Position numbers and translations under genes: made by a program. Source: an uncultured Prevotella sp. (GTDB lineage: Bacteria > Bacteroidota > Bacteroidia > Bacteroidales > Bacteroidaceae). From it: a stretch of 48,234 nucleotides of DNA. Where the stretch lies: the NCBI GenBank assembly GCA_946186945.1, contig CAMHPC010000004.1, positions 1-48,234 of the forward strand, read 5' to 3'. Of this stretch, positions 33,176-41,430 are shown in pieces; position 1 is the stretch's first letter; each line of letters begins with the position of its first letter. Below the pieces are notes generated by a model. It did no database searches. It was not told where the DNA came from and saw only the letters and a program-made list of their open reading frames with translations.

Positions 33176-34285
33176 ATGAACAAGGAACCTAACATAATAA
33201 TTAGCGGCGGAGGCACCGGGGGACACATCTTTCCCGCCATCTCTATCGCCAATGCCATCAAGGCTAAATGCCCTGGCGCAAACATACTGTTTGTAGGCGC
33301 CCTCGGACGCATGGAGATGCAACGTGTGCCCCAGGCAGGCTATGAGATAGAAGGACTGCCCATCGAGGGGTTCAACCGCAAGAACCTGCTCAAAAACTTT
33401 TCCGTGCTATACAAGATATGGAAGAGCCAGCGCATGGCACGCCAGATAATCAAGCGCTTCCAGCCTGTAGTGGCTGTGGGCGTGGGCGGATATGCCAGTG
33501 GCCCCATGCTCAACTGCTGTGCCGACAAAGGCATACCATGCCTCATACAAGAGCAAAACTCCTATGCCGGAGTGACCAACAAACTGCTCGCAAAGAAGGC
33601 AAAGAAGATATGCGTGGCATACGAAGGCATGGAGAAATTCTTCCCGAAAGAGAAGATTATGCTCACAGGAAACCCTGTAAGACAGAACCTGCTGACCACT
33701 ACCCTGAGCCGAGAGGAAGCCATCCACTCGTTCAACCTGGACCCCACGAAGCGCACCATACTGCTCGTAGGCGGCTCGCTGGGAGCACGCACTCTCAATG
33801 AAAGCGTCATGGCTGCCATAGACGAGATAGAAAAGAGCGATGTACAGATAATATGGCAAACAGGCAAGTACTATCACAAGGAGATAACGGAACGCGTGAA
33901 AGGACGCCAACTGCCCATGATACACATCACCGACTTTATATCCGACATGGGAGCCGCATACCGCGCTGCCGACCTGGTGATAAGCAGGGCGGGCGCCAGT
34001 AGCATATCGGAATTCTGCCTCATAGGAAAACCCGTGATACTGGTACCTTCACCCAATGTGGCTGAAGACCACCAGACGAAAAATGCCATGGCTCTGGTAA
34101 ACCGCTCGGCAGCACTCTACGTAAAGGACAGCGAGGCTACCGGGACACTGCTGCCCCTGGCGCTGAAGGCTGTAAGCGACGAACAACAATTGCAGTCACT
34201 CAGTCAGCATATACTTGAAATGGCACTGCCCGACTCGGCAAGCATCATCGCCGACGAAGTGCTCAAACTCGCAAACATCCAATAG
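33176..34285 (+). CDS. murG: UDP-N-acetylglucosamine--MurNAc-pentapeptide pyrophosphoryl-undecaprenol transferase
   Basis: This 369-residue GT-B glycosyltransferase on the inner face of the cytoplasmic membrane adds GlcNAc to lipid I, giving lipid II. The N-terminal loop SGGGTGGHIFPAIS, the acceptor block GVGGYASGPM with QEQNSYAGVTNK, and the donor-site segment SRAGASSISE are all present. The gene has its own probable promoter and is followed by murC after 5 nt. Confidence 0.96.
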   Translation: MNKEPNIIISGGGTGGHIFPAISIANAIKAKCPGANILFVGALGRMEMQRVPQAGYEIEGLPIEGFNRKNLLKNFSVLYKIWKSQRMARQIIKRFQPVVAVGVGGYASGPMLNCCADKGIPCLIQEQNSYAGVTNKLLAKKAKKICVAYEGMEKFFPKEKIMLTGNPVRQNLLTTTLSREEAIHSFNLDPTKRTILLVGGSLGARTLNESVMAAIDEIEKSDVQIIWQTGKYYHKEITERVKGRQLPMIHITDFISDMGAAYRAADLVISRAGASSISEFCLIGKPVILVPSPNVAEDHQTKNAMALVNRSAALYVKDSEATGTLLPLALKAVSDEQQLQSLSQHILEMALPDSASIIADEVLKLANIQ

Positions 34286-34290
34286 ACATC

Positions 34291-35661
34291 ATGACACTGA
34301 ACGATATAAAAGCAGTATACTTCATAGGAGTCGGCGGCATAGGCATGAGCGCCATAGCACGCTATTTCCTCAAGAAAGGGCTCACTGTGGCAGGATATGA
34401 CAAGACACCCTCCGAACTGACACACCGCCTGGCAGAAGAGGGTGCCGACATACACTACGAAGACAACGTGAACGCCATACCCAGCGTGTGCCGCGAGAAA
34501 GAGAGCACACTGGTGATATATACCCCTGCCATACCCGACAGCCACAGCGAACTGCAGTACTTCCGCCGCGAGGGGTTCGAAATAGAGAAACGGGCACAGG
34601 TGCTGGGCACCATCACACGCGCCCACCGCGCACTGTGCGTGGCAGGCACTCATGGCAAGACCACTACCTCTGCCATGTGCGCACACATACTGCACCAGAG
34701 CCATATAGACTGCAACGCCTTCCTGGGAGGTATCACGAAAAACTATGGCACCAACTACCTGCTCTCCGAGAGTGAATACGTGGTAATCGAAGCAGATGAG
34801 TTTGACCGCTCCTTCCACTGGCTGCAACCATGGGCCACCGTAATCACAGCCACCGACCCCGACCATCTGGACATATACGGCACGAAAGAGGCATACCTGG
34901 AGAGTTTCAGCCACTATACATCACTAATCAGCCCAGACGGAGCACTGGTGATACACACAGGACTGGAAATGAAAGCCAACACCTCCGAAGGTGTACGCAC
35001 CTATACGTACAGCAGAGAGGAGGGCGACTTCCATGCAGAAAACATAGTGATAGCCGACGGCGAGATAACATTCGACCTGGTGTCGCCCATAGAGAACGTG
35101 AAAGGCATAACCATGGGGCATCCCGTGCCTATCAACATAGACAACGGCATAGCAGCCATGGCACTGGCACAACTGGCTGGCTGCAACGCTGACGAACTGC
35201 GCGAGGGCATGCGCACTTTTCAAGGGGTGGACCGCCGCTTCGACTTCCGTGTACGCAACAGCCAACACGTGGTGCTGAGCGACTATGCTCACCACCCCGC
35301 CGAGATTGCACAAAGCCTGAAGAGCCTGAGACAACTGTACCCAAGACGACGCATCACCGCACTCTTCCAACCTCACCTGTACACACGCACACGCGACTTC
35401 TATAACGACTTCGCTGAAAGCCTGAGCATGGCAGATGAGGTGATACTCACCGAGATATATCCCGCCAGGGAACTGCCTATTGAGGGTGTATCATCACAAC
35501 TCATATACGACCACCTGGCAGAAGGTGTGCAGAAGACCATGACGGAGAAAGGCAAGGTGCTGGAATACCTGAAACATCACGACACAGATGTGCTGGTGGT
35601 GCTGGGAGCCGGAGACCTGGACAATATGATGGACGAGATAACTCTCGCCGCCACTCACTGA
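34291..35661 (+). CDS. murC: UDP-N-acetylmuramate--L-alanine ligase
   Basis: This 456-residue Mur ligase adds L-alanine to UDP-MurNAc, the first residue of the stem peptide. The Rossmann-like start FIGVGGIGMSAIA, the ATP loop AGTHGKTTTSAM and the blocks EADEFDRSF and DYAHHPAEI are typical. It is placed between murG and ftsQ, the usual order in this phylum, where ddl and murB are not part of the cluster. Confidence 0.96.
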   Translation: MTLNDIKAVYFIGVGGIGMSAIARYFLKKGLTVAGYDKTPSELTHRLAEEGADIHYEDNVNAIPSVCREKESTLVIYTPAIPDSHSELQYFRREGFEIEKRAQVLGTITRAHRALCVAGTHGKTTTSAMCAHILHQSHIDCNAFLGGITKNYGTNYLLSESEYVVIEADEFDRSFHWLQPWATVITATDPDHLDIYGTKEAYLESFSHYTSLISPDGALVIHTGLEMKANTSEGVRTYTYSREEGDFHAENIVIADGEITFDLVSPIENVKGITMGHPVPINIDNGIAAMALAQLAGCNADELREGMRTFQGVDRRFDFRVRNSQHVVLSDYAHHPAEIAQSLKSLRQLYPRRRITALFQPHLYTRTRDFYNDFAESLSMADEVILTEIYPARELPIEGVSSQLIYDHLAEGVQKTMTEKGKVLEYLKHHDTDVLVVLGAGDLDNMMDEITLAATH

Positions 35662-35689
35662 AAAAAGAAGAAACACTAAGCAAAAAGAT

Positions 35690-36694
35690 ATGCGCATCAG
35701 TCAGAGAACCATATTCATCACATTAGACCTGCTGCTGGGGGCATACCTGGTATTCGCCATCACGTCGTTCAATAAAACGAACGACGGAGAAATGGCGTGT
35801 GCAGGGGTGAATATCAATATATCTGACAAGAACGATGCCGGTTTCCTTAGCGCCTCTGACATAGAACTGTCACTCAAACAGAAGAAACTCTATCCCGACA
35901 GCACCACGATGATGAAAAACATCAGTCCGCGAAAGATAGAGGAGGAACTGATGAAAGACCCCTTCATCAGCAACGTACAATGCTACAAGACCCGCAATAA
36001 CACGATACATATAAATGTGACACAACGTACTCCGGTGGTAAGAGTGAAAAGCGAGAACGGTGAGGACTACTACGTGGACGCACGCGACAGCATCATGCCA
36101 CGAACGAAATACCAGTCCAACCTGCTGGTGGCAACAGGCAATATCACTAAGTACTACGCACAAAACTATGTGGCTGCCATGAGCCGATATATCTCCGACA
36201 ATGAACTGTGGAACAGTCAGATAGAACAGATATACGTGAGAGCCGACAAATGCGTGGAACTGATACCAAGAGTGGGAAACCACATAGTGAATATCGGCAG
36301 ACCACCCGAAAACAATGACCGCGAAGTACGCGAGAAGGAAATAGAAAACTTCATGCAGCATAAACTGCAAAGACTGGAGAAATTCTACCGATACGGACTG
36401 AGCGAGGCTGGATGGGACACGTACTCGTATATCAACCTGGAATTTGACAACCAGATTATATGCAAACGACGTGACGTGAACAAACACCACGAAGCAGCGC
36501 CAGCAGTGAATGCCCAGCCACAGCAAAAGCCAGATGCCAATAACAGCAAGAAAAATAATAACGATAAAAACGTAAATAACGATAAGAACGTCAAAAACGA
36601 TAAGAACGATAAGAACGTTAATCACAGTAGTAACGTCAGTAACGTCAGTAACGACAAAAAATCACAAAAAAAATCACCAACAAAGAAAAATTAG
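35690..36694 (+). CDS. ftsQ: Cell division protein FtsQ
   Basis: This 334-residue bitopic protein sits in the ftsQ position. It has a membrane helix near residues 8-27 (FITLDLLLGAYLVFAI), a POTRA-like segment (about 60-120) and the FtsQ beta domain (about 120-265), ending near LEFDNQIICKRR. FtsQ connects FtsL/FtsB to the early divisome. The last 65 residues are a disordered, Asn/Lys/Asp-rich tail (repeats of NDKNVK type, from about residue 285). They are encoded by imperfect tandem repeats of AACGATAAGAACGT and AACGTCAGT. The tail is variable by nature and is the oddest coding stretch in the cluster. Confidence 0.9.
   Translation: MRISQRTIFITLDLLLGAYLVFAITSFNKTNDGEMACAGVNINISDKNDAGFLSASDIELSLKQKKLYPDSTTMMKNISPRKIEEELMKDPFISNVQCYKTRNNTIHINVTQRTPVVRVKSENGEDYYVDARDSIMPRTKYQSNLLVATGNITKYYAQNYVAAMSRYISDNELWNSQIEQIYVRADKCVELIPRVGNHIVNIGRPPENNDREVREKEIENFMQHKLQRLEKFYRYGLSEAGWDTYSYINLEFDNQIICKRRDVNKHHEAAPAVNAQPQQKPDANNSKKNNNDKNVNNDKNVKNDKNDKNVNHSSNVSNVSNDKKSQKKSPTKKN
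36558..36655 (+). repeat. Degenerate tandem repeats in the ftsQ 3' end
   Basis: Copies of AACGATAA(A/G)AACGT with variable spacers are followed by TAACGTCAG units. They encode the Asn-Asp-Lys-Asn and Ser-Asn-Val units of the FtsQ tail. Length variation between strains is likely. Confidence 0.7.
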
Positions 36695-36716
36695 AACAAT
36701 ATAAAACCATATAGTT

Positions 36717-38183
36717 ATGCCAGCAAAAGAATTTATCGTAGCCATTGAACTGGGTTCAACAAAGATTACCGGTATTGCAGGAAACAAGAAGAACGACGGG
36801 AGCATCAACGTGATTGCCCTCGCCGAGGAAGACTCTACACCAGGCATCAGAAAAGGCATGGTGTACAACATTGACAAAACCAGTCAGATACTTACTACTA
36901 TCATCAAAAAACTGAAACAACAGTTGAAATCTGAAATCTCACAGGTATATGTGGGCGTGGGCGGACAGTCCATACGCAGCGTGAAAAACGAAGTGGTGAA
37001 ACAACTGCCCGAAGAAGAAACCATCACCGCCGACATGATAAACGAGATCATGGACAGCAACCGCAACATGACCTATCCCGACCAAGAGATACTCGACGCC
37101 ATAACACAAGAATACAAGGTGGGCGCACAAACCCAACTGGACCCCGTGGGCATTCAAGCCAAACGCATAGAGGGCCGCTTCCTTAATATACTGCAGCGGA
37201 AGTCCTTCTACCGCAGTCTGAACAAATGCTTTGACAATGCCAATATTACCATAGCAGAAATGTTCCTCGCACCTCTTGCCATGGCAGAGAGCGTACTCAC
37301 CGAAAACGAACTGCGCGGCGGATGCGTGCTCATAGACCTCGGAGCAGAAACCACGACAGTGATGGTGTACTACAAGAACATACTGCGCCACCTGGTGGTA
37401 ATACCCTTAGGACAAAACAATATCACCAAGGATATCACAACACTGCAAATGGAGGAAGCCGATGCTGAGAACCTGAAGATAAAATACGCCTCGGCATATA
37501 CCGATATCAACGATATAGAAGACGACCAGAAGGTACCTGTGTCGCCCGAACAAAGCATAGACAACAAGGCCCTCGTAGATGTGGTGGAGGCTCGCGTGCA
37601 AGAGATAGTAGAGAACGTGTGGTACCAGGTGCCCGGCGAATACAAGAACAAACTGCTGGGCGGTATGGTGCTCACAGGTGGCGGCTCAAACATGAAGAAT
37701 ATCAAACACGCCTTCCGCAACCATACCCACGTGGACAAGATACGTATAGCATCGACCGTGAAGCAGAGCATCACCTCTGCCATTGAGGAGGTGAATGAGA
37801 ACAATGGCATGATGAACACTGCCATCGGACTACTGGCACTGGGCGACATGAACTGCGCCGGCACACCTGCCAACAAACGCCCTGGTGGACTGTTCGACGA
37901 GGAGACATCTCAAAATACCGACAAGCCTCAGACCAACACTCAGCAACCCGGCAGGGTACTTTCTGCCGCCGAGAGAAAGGCCATGGAAGACAAGGCACAA
38001 CTCGAGAGGGAAAAGGCTGCCCTGGAAGACGAACGCCGCAAACTGGAACAGATGCGACTGCAAGCAGAACAGAAACGACTGGAGGAAGAGACTAATAAGG
38101 CTAAGAAGAAGAGCCGCTTCGGCAAGATCATCGACAGCCTGAAGGACTTCGGACAAAGGGTGATACGGGAAGAGGAAGAGTAA
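36717..38183 (+). CDS. ftsA: Cell division protein FtsA
   Basis: This 488-residue actin-like ATPase tethers FtsZ to the membrane. The actin-type phosphate blocks AIELGSTKITGIAG (start) and VLIDLGAETTTVMVY, and the adenosine block LTGGGSNMKNI, are visible. The core is followed by a linker of about 100 residues with a Glu/Lys/Arg coiled coil (RKAMEDKAQLEREKA...). The C-terminus is an amphipathic helix, FGKIIDSLKDFGQRVIREEEE, that should insert in the membrane. The extra coiled coil makes it about 70 residues longer than the E. coli protein. It is directly upstream of ftsZ. Confidence 0.95.
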   Translation: MPAKEFIVAIELGSTKITGIAGNKKNDGSINVIALAEEDSTPGIRKGMVYNIDKTSQILTTIIKKLKQQLKSEISQVYVGVGGQSIRSVKNEVVKQLPEEETITADMINEIMDSNRNMTYPDQEILDAITQEYKVGAQTQLDPVGIQAKRIEGRFLNILQRKSFYRSLNKCFDNANITIAEMFLAPLAMAESVLTENELRGGCVLIDLGAETTTVMVYYKNILRHLVVIPLGQNNITKDITTLQMEEADAENLKIKYASAYTDINDIEDDQKVPVSPEQSIDNKALVDVVEARVQEIVENVWYQVPGEYKNKLLGGMVLTGGGSNMKNIKHAFRNHTHVDKIRIASTVKQSITSAIEEVNENNGMMNTAIGLLALGDMNCAGTPANKRPGGLFDEETSQNTDKPQTNTQQPGRVLSAAERKAMEDKAQLEREKAALEDERRKLEQMRLQAEQKRLEEETNKAKKKSRFGKIIDSLKDFGQRVIREEEE

Positions 38184-38240
38184 ACCACATACCATCATTG
38201 AAAGAAATAAAGAGTAACCATCAAATAAAGATACAACAAT

Positions 38241-39575
38241 ATGCCAAACAATAAAGACAAAGAAAAGAAACAGGATGTACTGCCTTTCGGCGACCTCTAC
38301 AGTCATGAGAGCATCATCAAGGTTATCGGTGTAGGCGGTGGCGGCGGCAACGCAGTGAACCACATGTACCGCGAAGGCATACACGACGTGAGTTTCGTAG
38401 TGGCAAACCTGGACCACCAGGCCCTAGACGACAGTCCCGTGCCTGTACACCTGCAACTGGGCGAGGAAGGACTGGGAGCCGGCAACAAGCCTGAAAAGGC
38501 ACGCATGGAGGCAGAGAACAGCATAGAAGACATACGCCGCATGCTCAACGACGGCACCAAGATGGCTTTCATCACCGCAGGCATGGGCGGCGGTACCGGT
38601 ACCGGTGCTGCTCCCGTCATAGCACGCGAGTCGAAAGAACTGGGCATACTCACCGTGGGTATAGTGACCATCCCCTTCCGCTTCGAAGGAGCAAAGAAGA
38701 TAGACCAGGCACTCGATGGCGTGGAGGAAATGGCAAAACACGTAGACGCTCTGCTTGTAATAAATAATGAACGCCTGCGCGAGATCTATGGCGAACTCTC
38801 AGTGAAAGCCGCTTTTGCCAAAGCCGACGACACACTGAGCGTGGCTGCCAAGAGTATAGCAGAAATCATCACCGTACACGGACAAATAAACCTCGACTTC
38901 AACGACGTGAAGACAGTACTCAAGGACGGCGGCGTGGCTATCATGAGTACAGGCTACGGCGAGGGCGAAGGACGCGTGCGCAAAGCCATAGAGGATGCAC
39001 TGCATTCTCCGCTGCTCAACGATAACGATGTGTACAACTCAAAGAAGATACTGCTCAATATCACCTACGCAGCCGAGAACGAGGGAAACCCTGGACTGAT
39101 GATGGATGAGATGAGCGATGTGAACGACTTCATGGCCAAATTTGGCGATGACTTCGAAATCAAATGGGGACTGGCCCACGACCCCGAGATGGGCAAGCGT
39201 GTGAAGGTGACCATACTCGCCACTGGATTCGGCATAGAAGATGTGGATGGCATGAGCGACCACAAGAACAAGGAGGTGGACGGACGCGACTTCCAGAGGA
39301 TAGCCCTTAACGAAGAGAAGAACCAGGCCCGCCGCGAACACTACTATGGCAACAATAACCAGACTAAGCGCAAACGCCGCCCACTCATCTTTATCTTCCA
39401 ACAGGACGACCTGGACAACGAGGATGTGATACTCGCCGTGGAAAGCACTCCCACATACAAACGCAACAGAGAGATGCTGGAGGAGATAAACAAGATGTCG
39501 AGCAACAACGAGGTAGGAAAGAAAGAAGAGGAAGAAACAACCGACAAGATAGCCAACGGCGTTATCTCCTTCTAA
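38241..39575 (+). CDS. ftsZ: Cell division protein FtsZ
   Basis: This 444-residue tubulin-like GTPase forms the Z ring. Nucleotide motifs are GVGGGGGNAVNHM near residue 32 and the tubulin signature GMGGGTGTGAAPV near residue 117. T7-loop residues lie in NLDFNDVKTVLKDGG. The C-terminal linker is unusually short on Gln and holds a peptide VESTPTYKRNREML that resembles the conserved FtsA-binding tail ((D/E)xPxYxR). Unusually, a charged tail of about 40 residues follows it. The gene ends the core dcw set; a YqeY-like gene follows 25 nt later. Confidence 0.96.
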   Translation: MPNNKDKEKKQDVLPFGDLYSHESIIKVIGVGGGGGNAVNHMYREGIHDVSFVVANLDHQALDDSPVPVHLQLGEEGLGAGNKPEKARMEAENSIEDIRRMLNDGTKMAFITAGMGGGTGTGAAPVIARESKELGILTVGIVTIPFRFEGAKKIDQALDGVEEMAKHVDALLVINNERLREIYGELSVKAAFAKADDTLSVAAKSIAEIITVHGQINLDFNDVKTVLKDGGVAIMSTGYGEGEGRVRKAIEDALHSPLLNDNDVYNSKKILLNITYAAENEGNPGLMMDEMSDVNDFMAKFGDDFEIKWGLAHDPEMGKRVKVTILATGFGIEDVDGMSDHKNKEVDGRDFQRIALNEEKNQARREHYYGNNNQTKRKRRPLIFIFQQDDLDNEDVILAVESTPTYKRNREMLEEINKMSSNNEVGKKEEEETTDKIANGVISF

Positions 39576-39600
39576 ATACGAATAGGTAAACAATAATATA

Positions 39601-40050
39601 ATGGCACTATTTGAACAAATAAGCGAAGACATAAAGGCTGCAATGAAAGCACGCGACAAGGTGCGCCTGGAAACTCTCCGCAATATAAAAAAGGTGTTTC
39701 TCGAGGCAAAGACCGCTCCCGGTGCCAACGACACCCTGAGCGATGCCGATGCACTGAAGATAATACAGAAACTGGCAAAACAGGGACGCGAATCGGCTAA
39801 GACCTTCGCCGAACAAAACCGCCAGGACTTGGCAGACGGTGAACTGGCTCAGGTGGCAGTGATAGAGGAATATCTGCCCAAACAACTGAGCGAGGAGGAA
39901 ATAGAGACTCAGGTGAAAGCCATAATCAGCGAGACCGGTGCACAGACCATGCGTGATATGGGACGTGTGATGGGAGCCGCTCAAAAGGCTATGGCAGGAC
40001 AGGCCGACGGACGCATCATCTCTGCTATCGTGAAGCGACTGCTGAGTTAA
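39601..40050 (+). CDS. GatB/YqeY domain protein
   Basis: This 149-residue helical protein of the YqeY family is related to the C-terminal tRNA-binding domain of GatB. Typical blocks are LFEQISEDIKAAMKARDKVRLETLR, EQNRQDLADGE...VIEEYLPKQLSEEEI and DMGRVMG. Its molecular role in bacteria is not settled, and tRNA or amidotransferase binding is assumed from the fold. It follows ftsZ by 25 nt, a linkage common in Bacteroidetes, and is probably the last gene of the dcw transcript. It converges on recO with only 26 nt between. Confidence 0.9.
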   Translation: MALFEQISEDIKAAMKARDKVRLETLRNIKKVFLEAKTAPGANDTLSDADALKIIQKLAKQGRESAKTFAEQNRQDLADGELAQVAVIEEYLPKQLSEEEIETQVKAIISETGAQTMRDMGRVMGAAQKAMAGQADGRIISAIVKRLLS

Positions 40051-40076
40051 TATGTGATAGTGCGCCGTTCCGGGAT

Positions 40077-40799
40077 TCAGAACAGTTCACTCAATATATC
40101 TACCGACTTCAAGTGCTGAAATCCAGGCACATGGAGTCGGTAGTACTGTTCTATCACCTCTATCACCCTCCTGCGCTGTTGCCTGTTCATCCTAAACAGA
40201 TGCATATTGGAATAGTTCAACCTCATCAGCGTTCCTATCACCCGTGCCTCGGCAGGCATCAACACATCACTGTGCAACGGCATCCTCAACACATAACAAC
40301 CATCACGCAGGTCAAAATAACAGTTCTCGCGATAATCCTCGGTGTTAGGAAAGAAACCTATGAAACGGGTGAGACGTATCATCATCACCAGGTGAAAATT
40401 GGCAACCGCACCCGTGGCGGCATCTATCCATTCCATACTCTGAGTGATATAATCGTACAGCAAGGGGTTGTCGCGCTCTCCACGTGTGGCTGAGTCGAGA
40501 AACTCCGAGAGAAACATCATGATAGACATCTTCACCATGTCGGTATGCATGAAAGAGTATGACAGGGCAAGCGACGCCTCACGAATGGTGACAAGTTGAC
40601 GAGAAGGTTGACTGTCGTACACGATATTGAGCACATTGAGCGGAGCAAACAACTGTTTGTGCAAACCACCTCGGCGCGATACAGACAGACGCACCGAAGC
40701 ACTCACCCTGTTGCCCTGCCGGGTGAGCAAATGCACTATCAGTCCACGGTCGGAATACCTCACCGTGCGCAGCACTATACCTTGAGTGTTGACAAGCAT
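40077..40799 (-). CDS. recO: DNA repair protein RecO
   Basis: This 240-residue RecF-pathway mediator loads RecA onto SSB-covered single strands with RecR. The N-terminal OB fold starts with the usual GIVLRTVRYSDRGLIVHLLT, followed by RGGLHKQLFAPLN and a helical C-terminal domain. The zinc-binding cysteines present in some RecO proteins are absent. A -7 element TATTTTTG lies about 10 nt before the ATG. It converges on the dcw cluster. Confidence 0.92.
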   Translation of the reverse strand: MLVNTQGIVLRTVRYSDRGLIVHLLTRQGNRVSASVRLSVSRRGGLHKQLFAPLNVLNIVYDSQPSRQLVTIREASLALSYSFMHTDMVKMSIMMFLSEFLDSATRGERDNPLLYDYITQSMEWIDAATGAVANFHLVMMIRLTRFIGFFPNTEDYRENCYFDLRDGCYVLRMPLHSDVLMPAEARVIGTLMRLNYSNMHLFRMNRQQRRRVIEVIEQYYRLHVPGFQHLKSVDILSELF

Positions 40800-40809
40800 A
40801 AATCAGAAG

Positions 40810-40817
40810 CAAAAATA
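40810..40817 (-). promoter_or_regulatory. -7 element of recO
   Basis: TATTTTTG on the minus strand, 10 nt from the ATG. The -33 is unclear. Confidence 0.45.
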
Positions 40818-40899
40818 CGAAAAAAGGGGTGTAAAAGACGAATATCAGGCAAGAAAAAGACAAAAAAGCACTGGTTTTTAAAAAAATAAGTGGAAAAAT

Positions 40900-40930
40900 T
40901 TTGTTGGATTACTAAAAACGTGTACCTTTG
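40900..40930 (+). promoter_or_regulatory. Promoter of tRNA-Glu and rpsT
   Basis: TTTG (40900-40903), 19 nt, TACCTTTG (40923-40930), 20 nt before the tRNA. Confidence 0.8.
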
Positions 40931-40950
40931 CATCCGCAATTTAAGTCTAT

Positions 40951-41025
40951 GGTCCATTCGTCTATCGGTTAGGACGAGAGATTTTCATTCTCTAAAGAGC
41001 AGTTCGACTCTGCTATGGACTACCA
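40951..41025 (+). tRNA. tRNA-Glu (anticodon TTC)
   Basis: A complete 75-nt cloverleaf. The acceptor stem is GGTCCAT / ATGGACT with one G-U pair, the anticodon stem is AGAGA/TCTCT with loop TTTTCAT giving anticodon TTC, and the T arm is AGCAG-TTCGACT-CTGCT. The discriminator is A and CCA is encoded. rpsT starts 20 nt after the CCA and no terminator lies between, so the two share a transcript. Confidence 0.96.
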
Positions 41026-41045
41026 AAACATAAAGAAACATTAAG

Positions 41046-41300
41046 ATGGCAAATCACAAATCAGCACTGAAAAGGATCCGTCAGGACAAAAAGAAGCAGT
41101 TGCACAACCGCTACTATGCCAAGACTATGCGTAATGCTGTGCGTAAGTTGCGTGCAATGACTAACAAGGAGGAGGCAGAGAAACTCTATCCCGCCGTACA
41201 GAAAATGTTGGATAAGTTGGCAAAGACCAATATCATCCACAAGAACAAGGCTTCAAACCTGAAGTCGAGTCTGGCTAACCAGATAAACAAGATGGGTTAA
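41046..41300 (+). CDS. rpsT: 30S ribosomal protein S20
   Basis: This 84-residue basic helical protein binds the 5' and 3' minor domains of 16S rRNA. It has the typical [18 protein letters not shown] start and the [14 protein letters not shown] end. It lies 20 nt after tRNA-Glu and has no promoter of its own, so tRNA processing would free its message. A clear intrinsic terminator lies 30 nt after the stop. Confidence 0.96.
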   Translation: MANHKSALKRIRQDKKKQLHNRYYAKTMRNAVRKLRAMTNKEEAEKLYPAVQKMLDKLAKTNIIHKNKASNLKSSLANQINKMG

Positions 41301-41330
41301 ATTAGGGTTTTCTCTCCACAAGATACATGG

Positions 41331-41360
41331 CCACCGTTCCACTGAGGAATGGTGGTTTTT
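41331..41360 (+). terminator. Intrinsic terminator after rpsT
   Basis: A 10-bp stem CCACCGTTCC / GGAATGGTGG (one G-U), loop ACTGA, followed by TTTTT at 41356-41360. Confidence 0.88.
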
Positions 41361-41372
41361 GTGTGATATAAA

Positions 41373-41404
41373 TTTGGCTTTTCCTTTTATTTTATGTAAC
41401 TTTG
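41373..41404 (+). promoter_or_regulatory. Promoter of gyrB
   Basis: TTTG (41373-41376), 20 nt, TAACTTTG (41397-41404), the best consensus match among the rightward promoters in this window. The ATG follows at 41431. Confidence 0.82.
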
Positions 41405-41430
41405 CAGTCTAAAACTGAACAAAGAAAACA

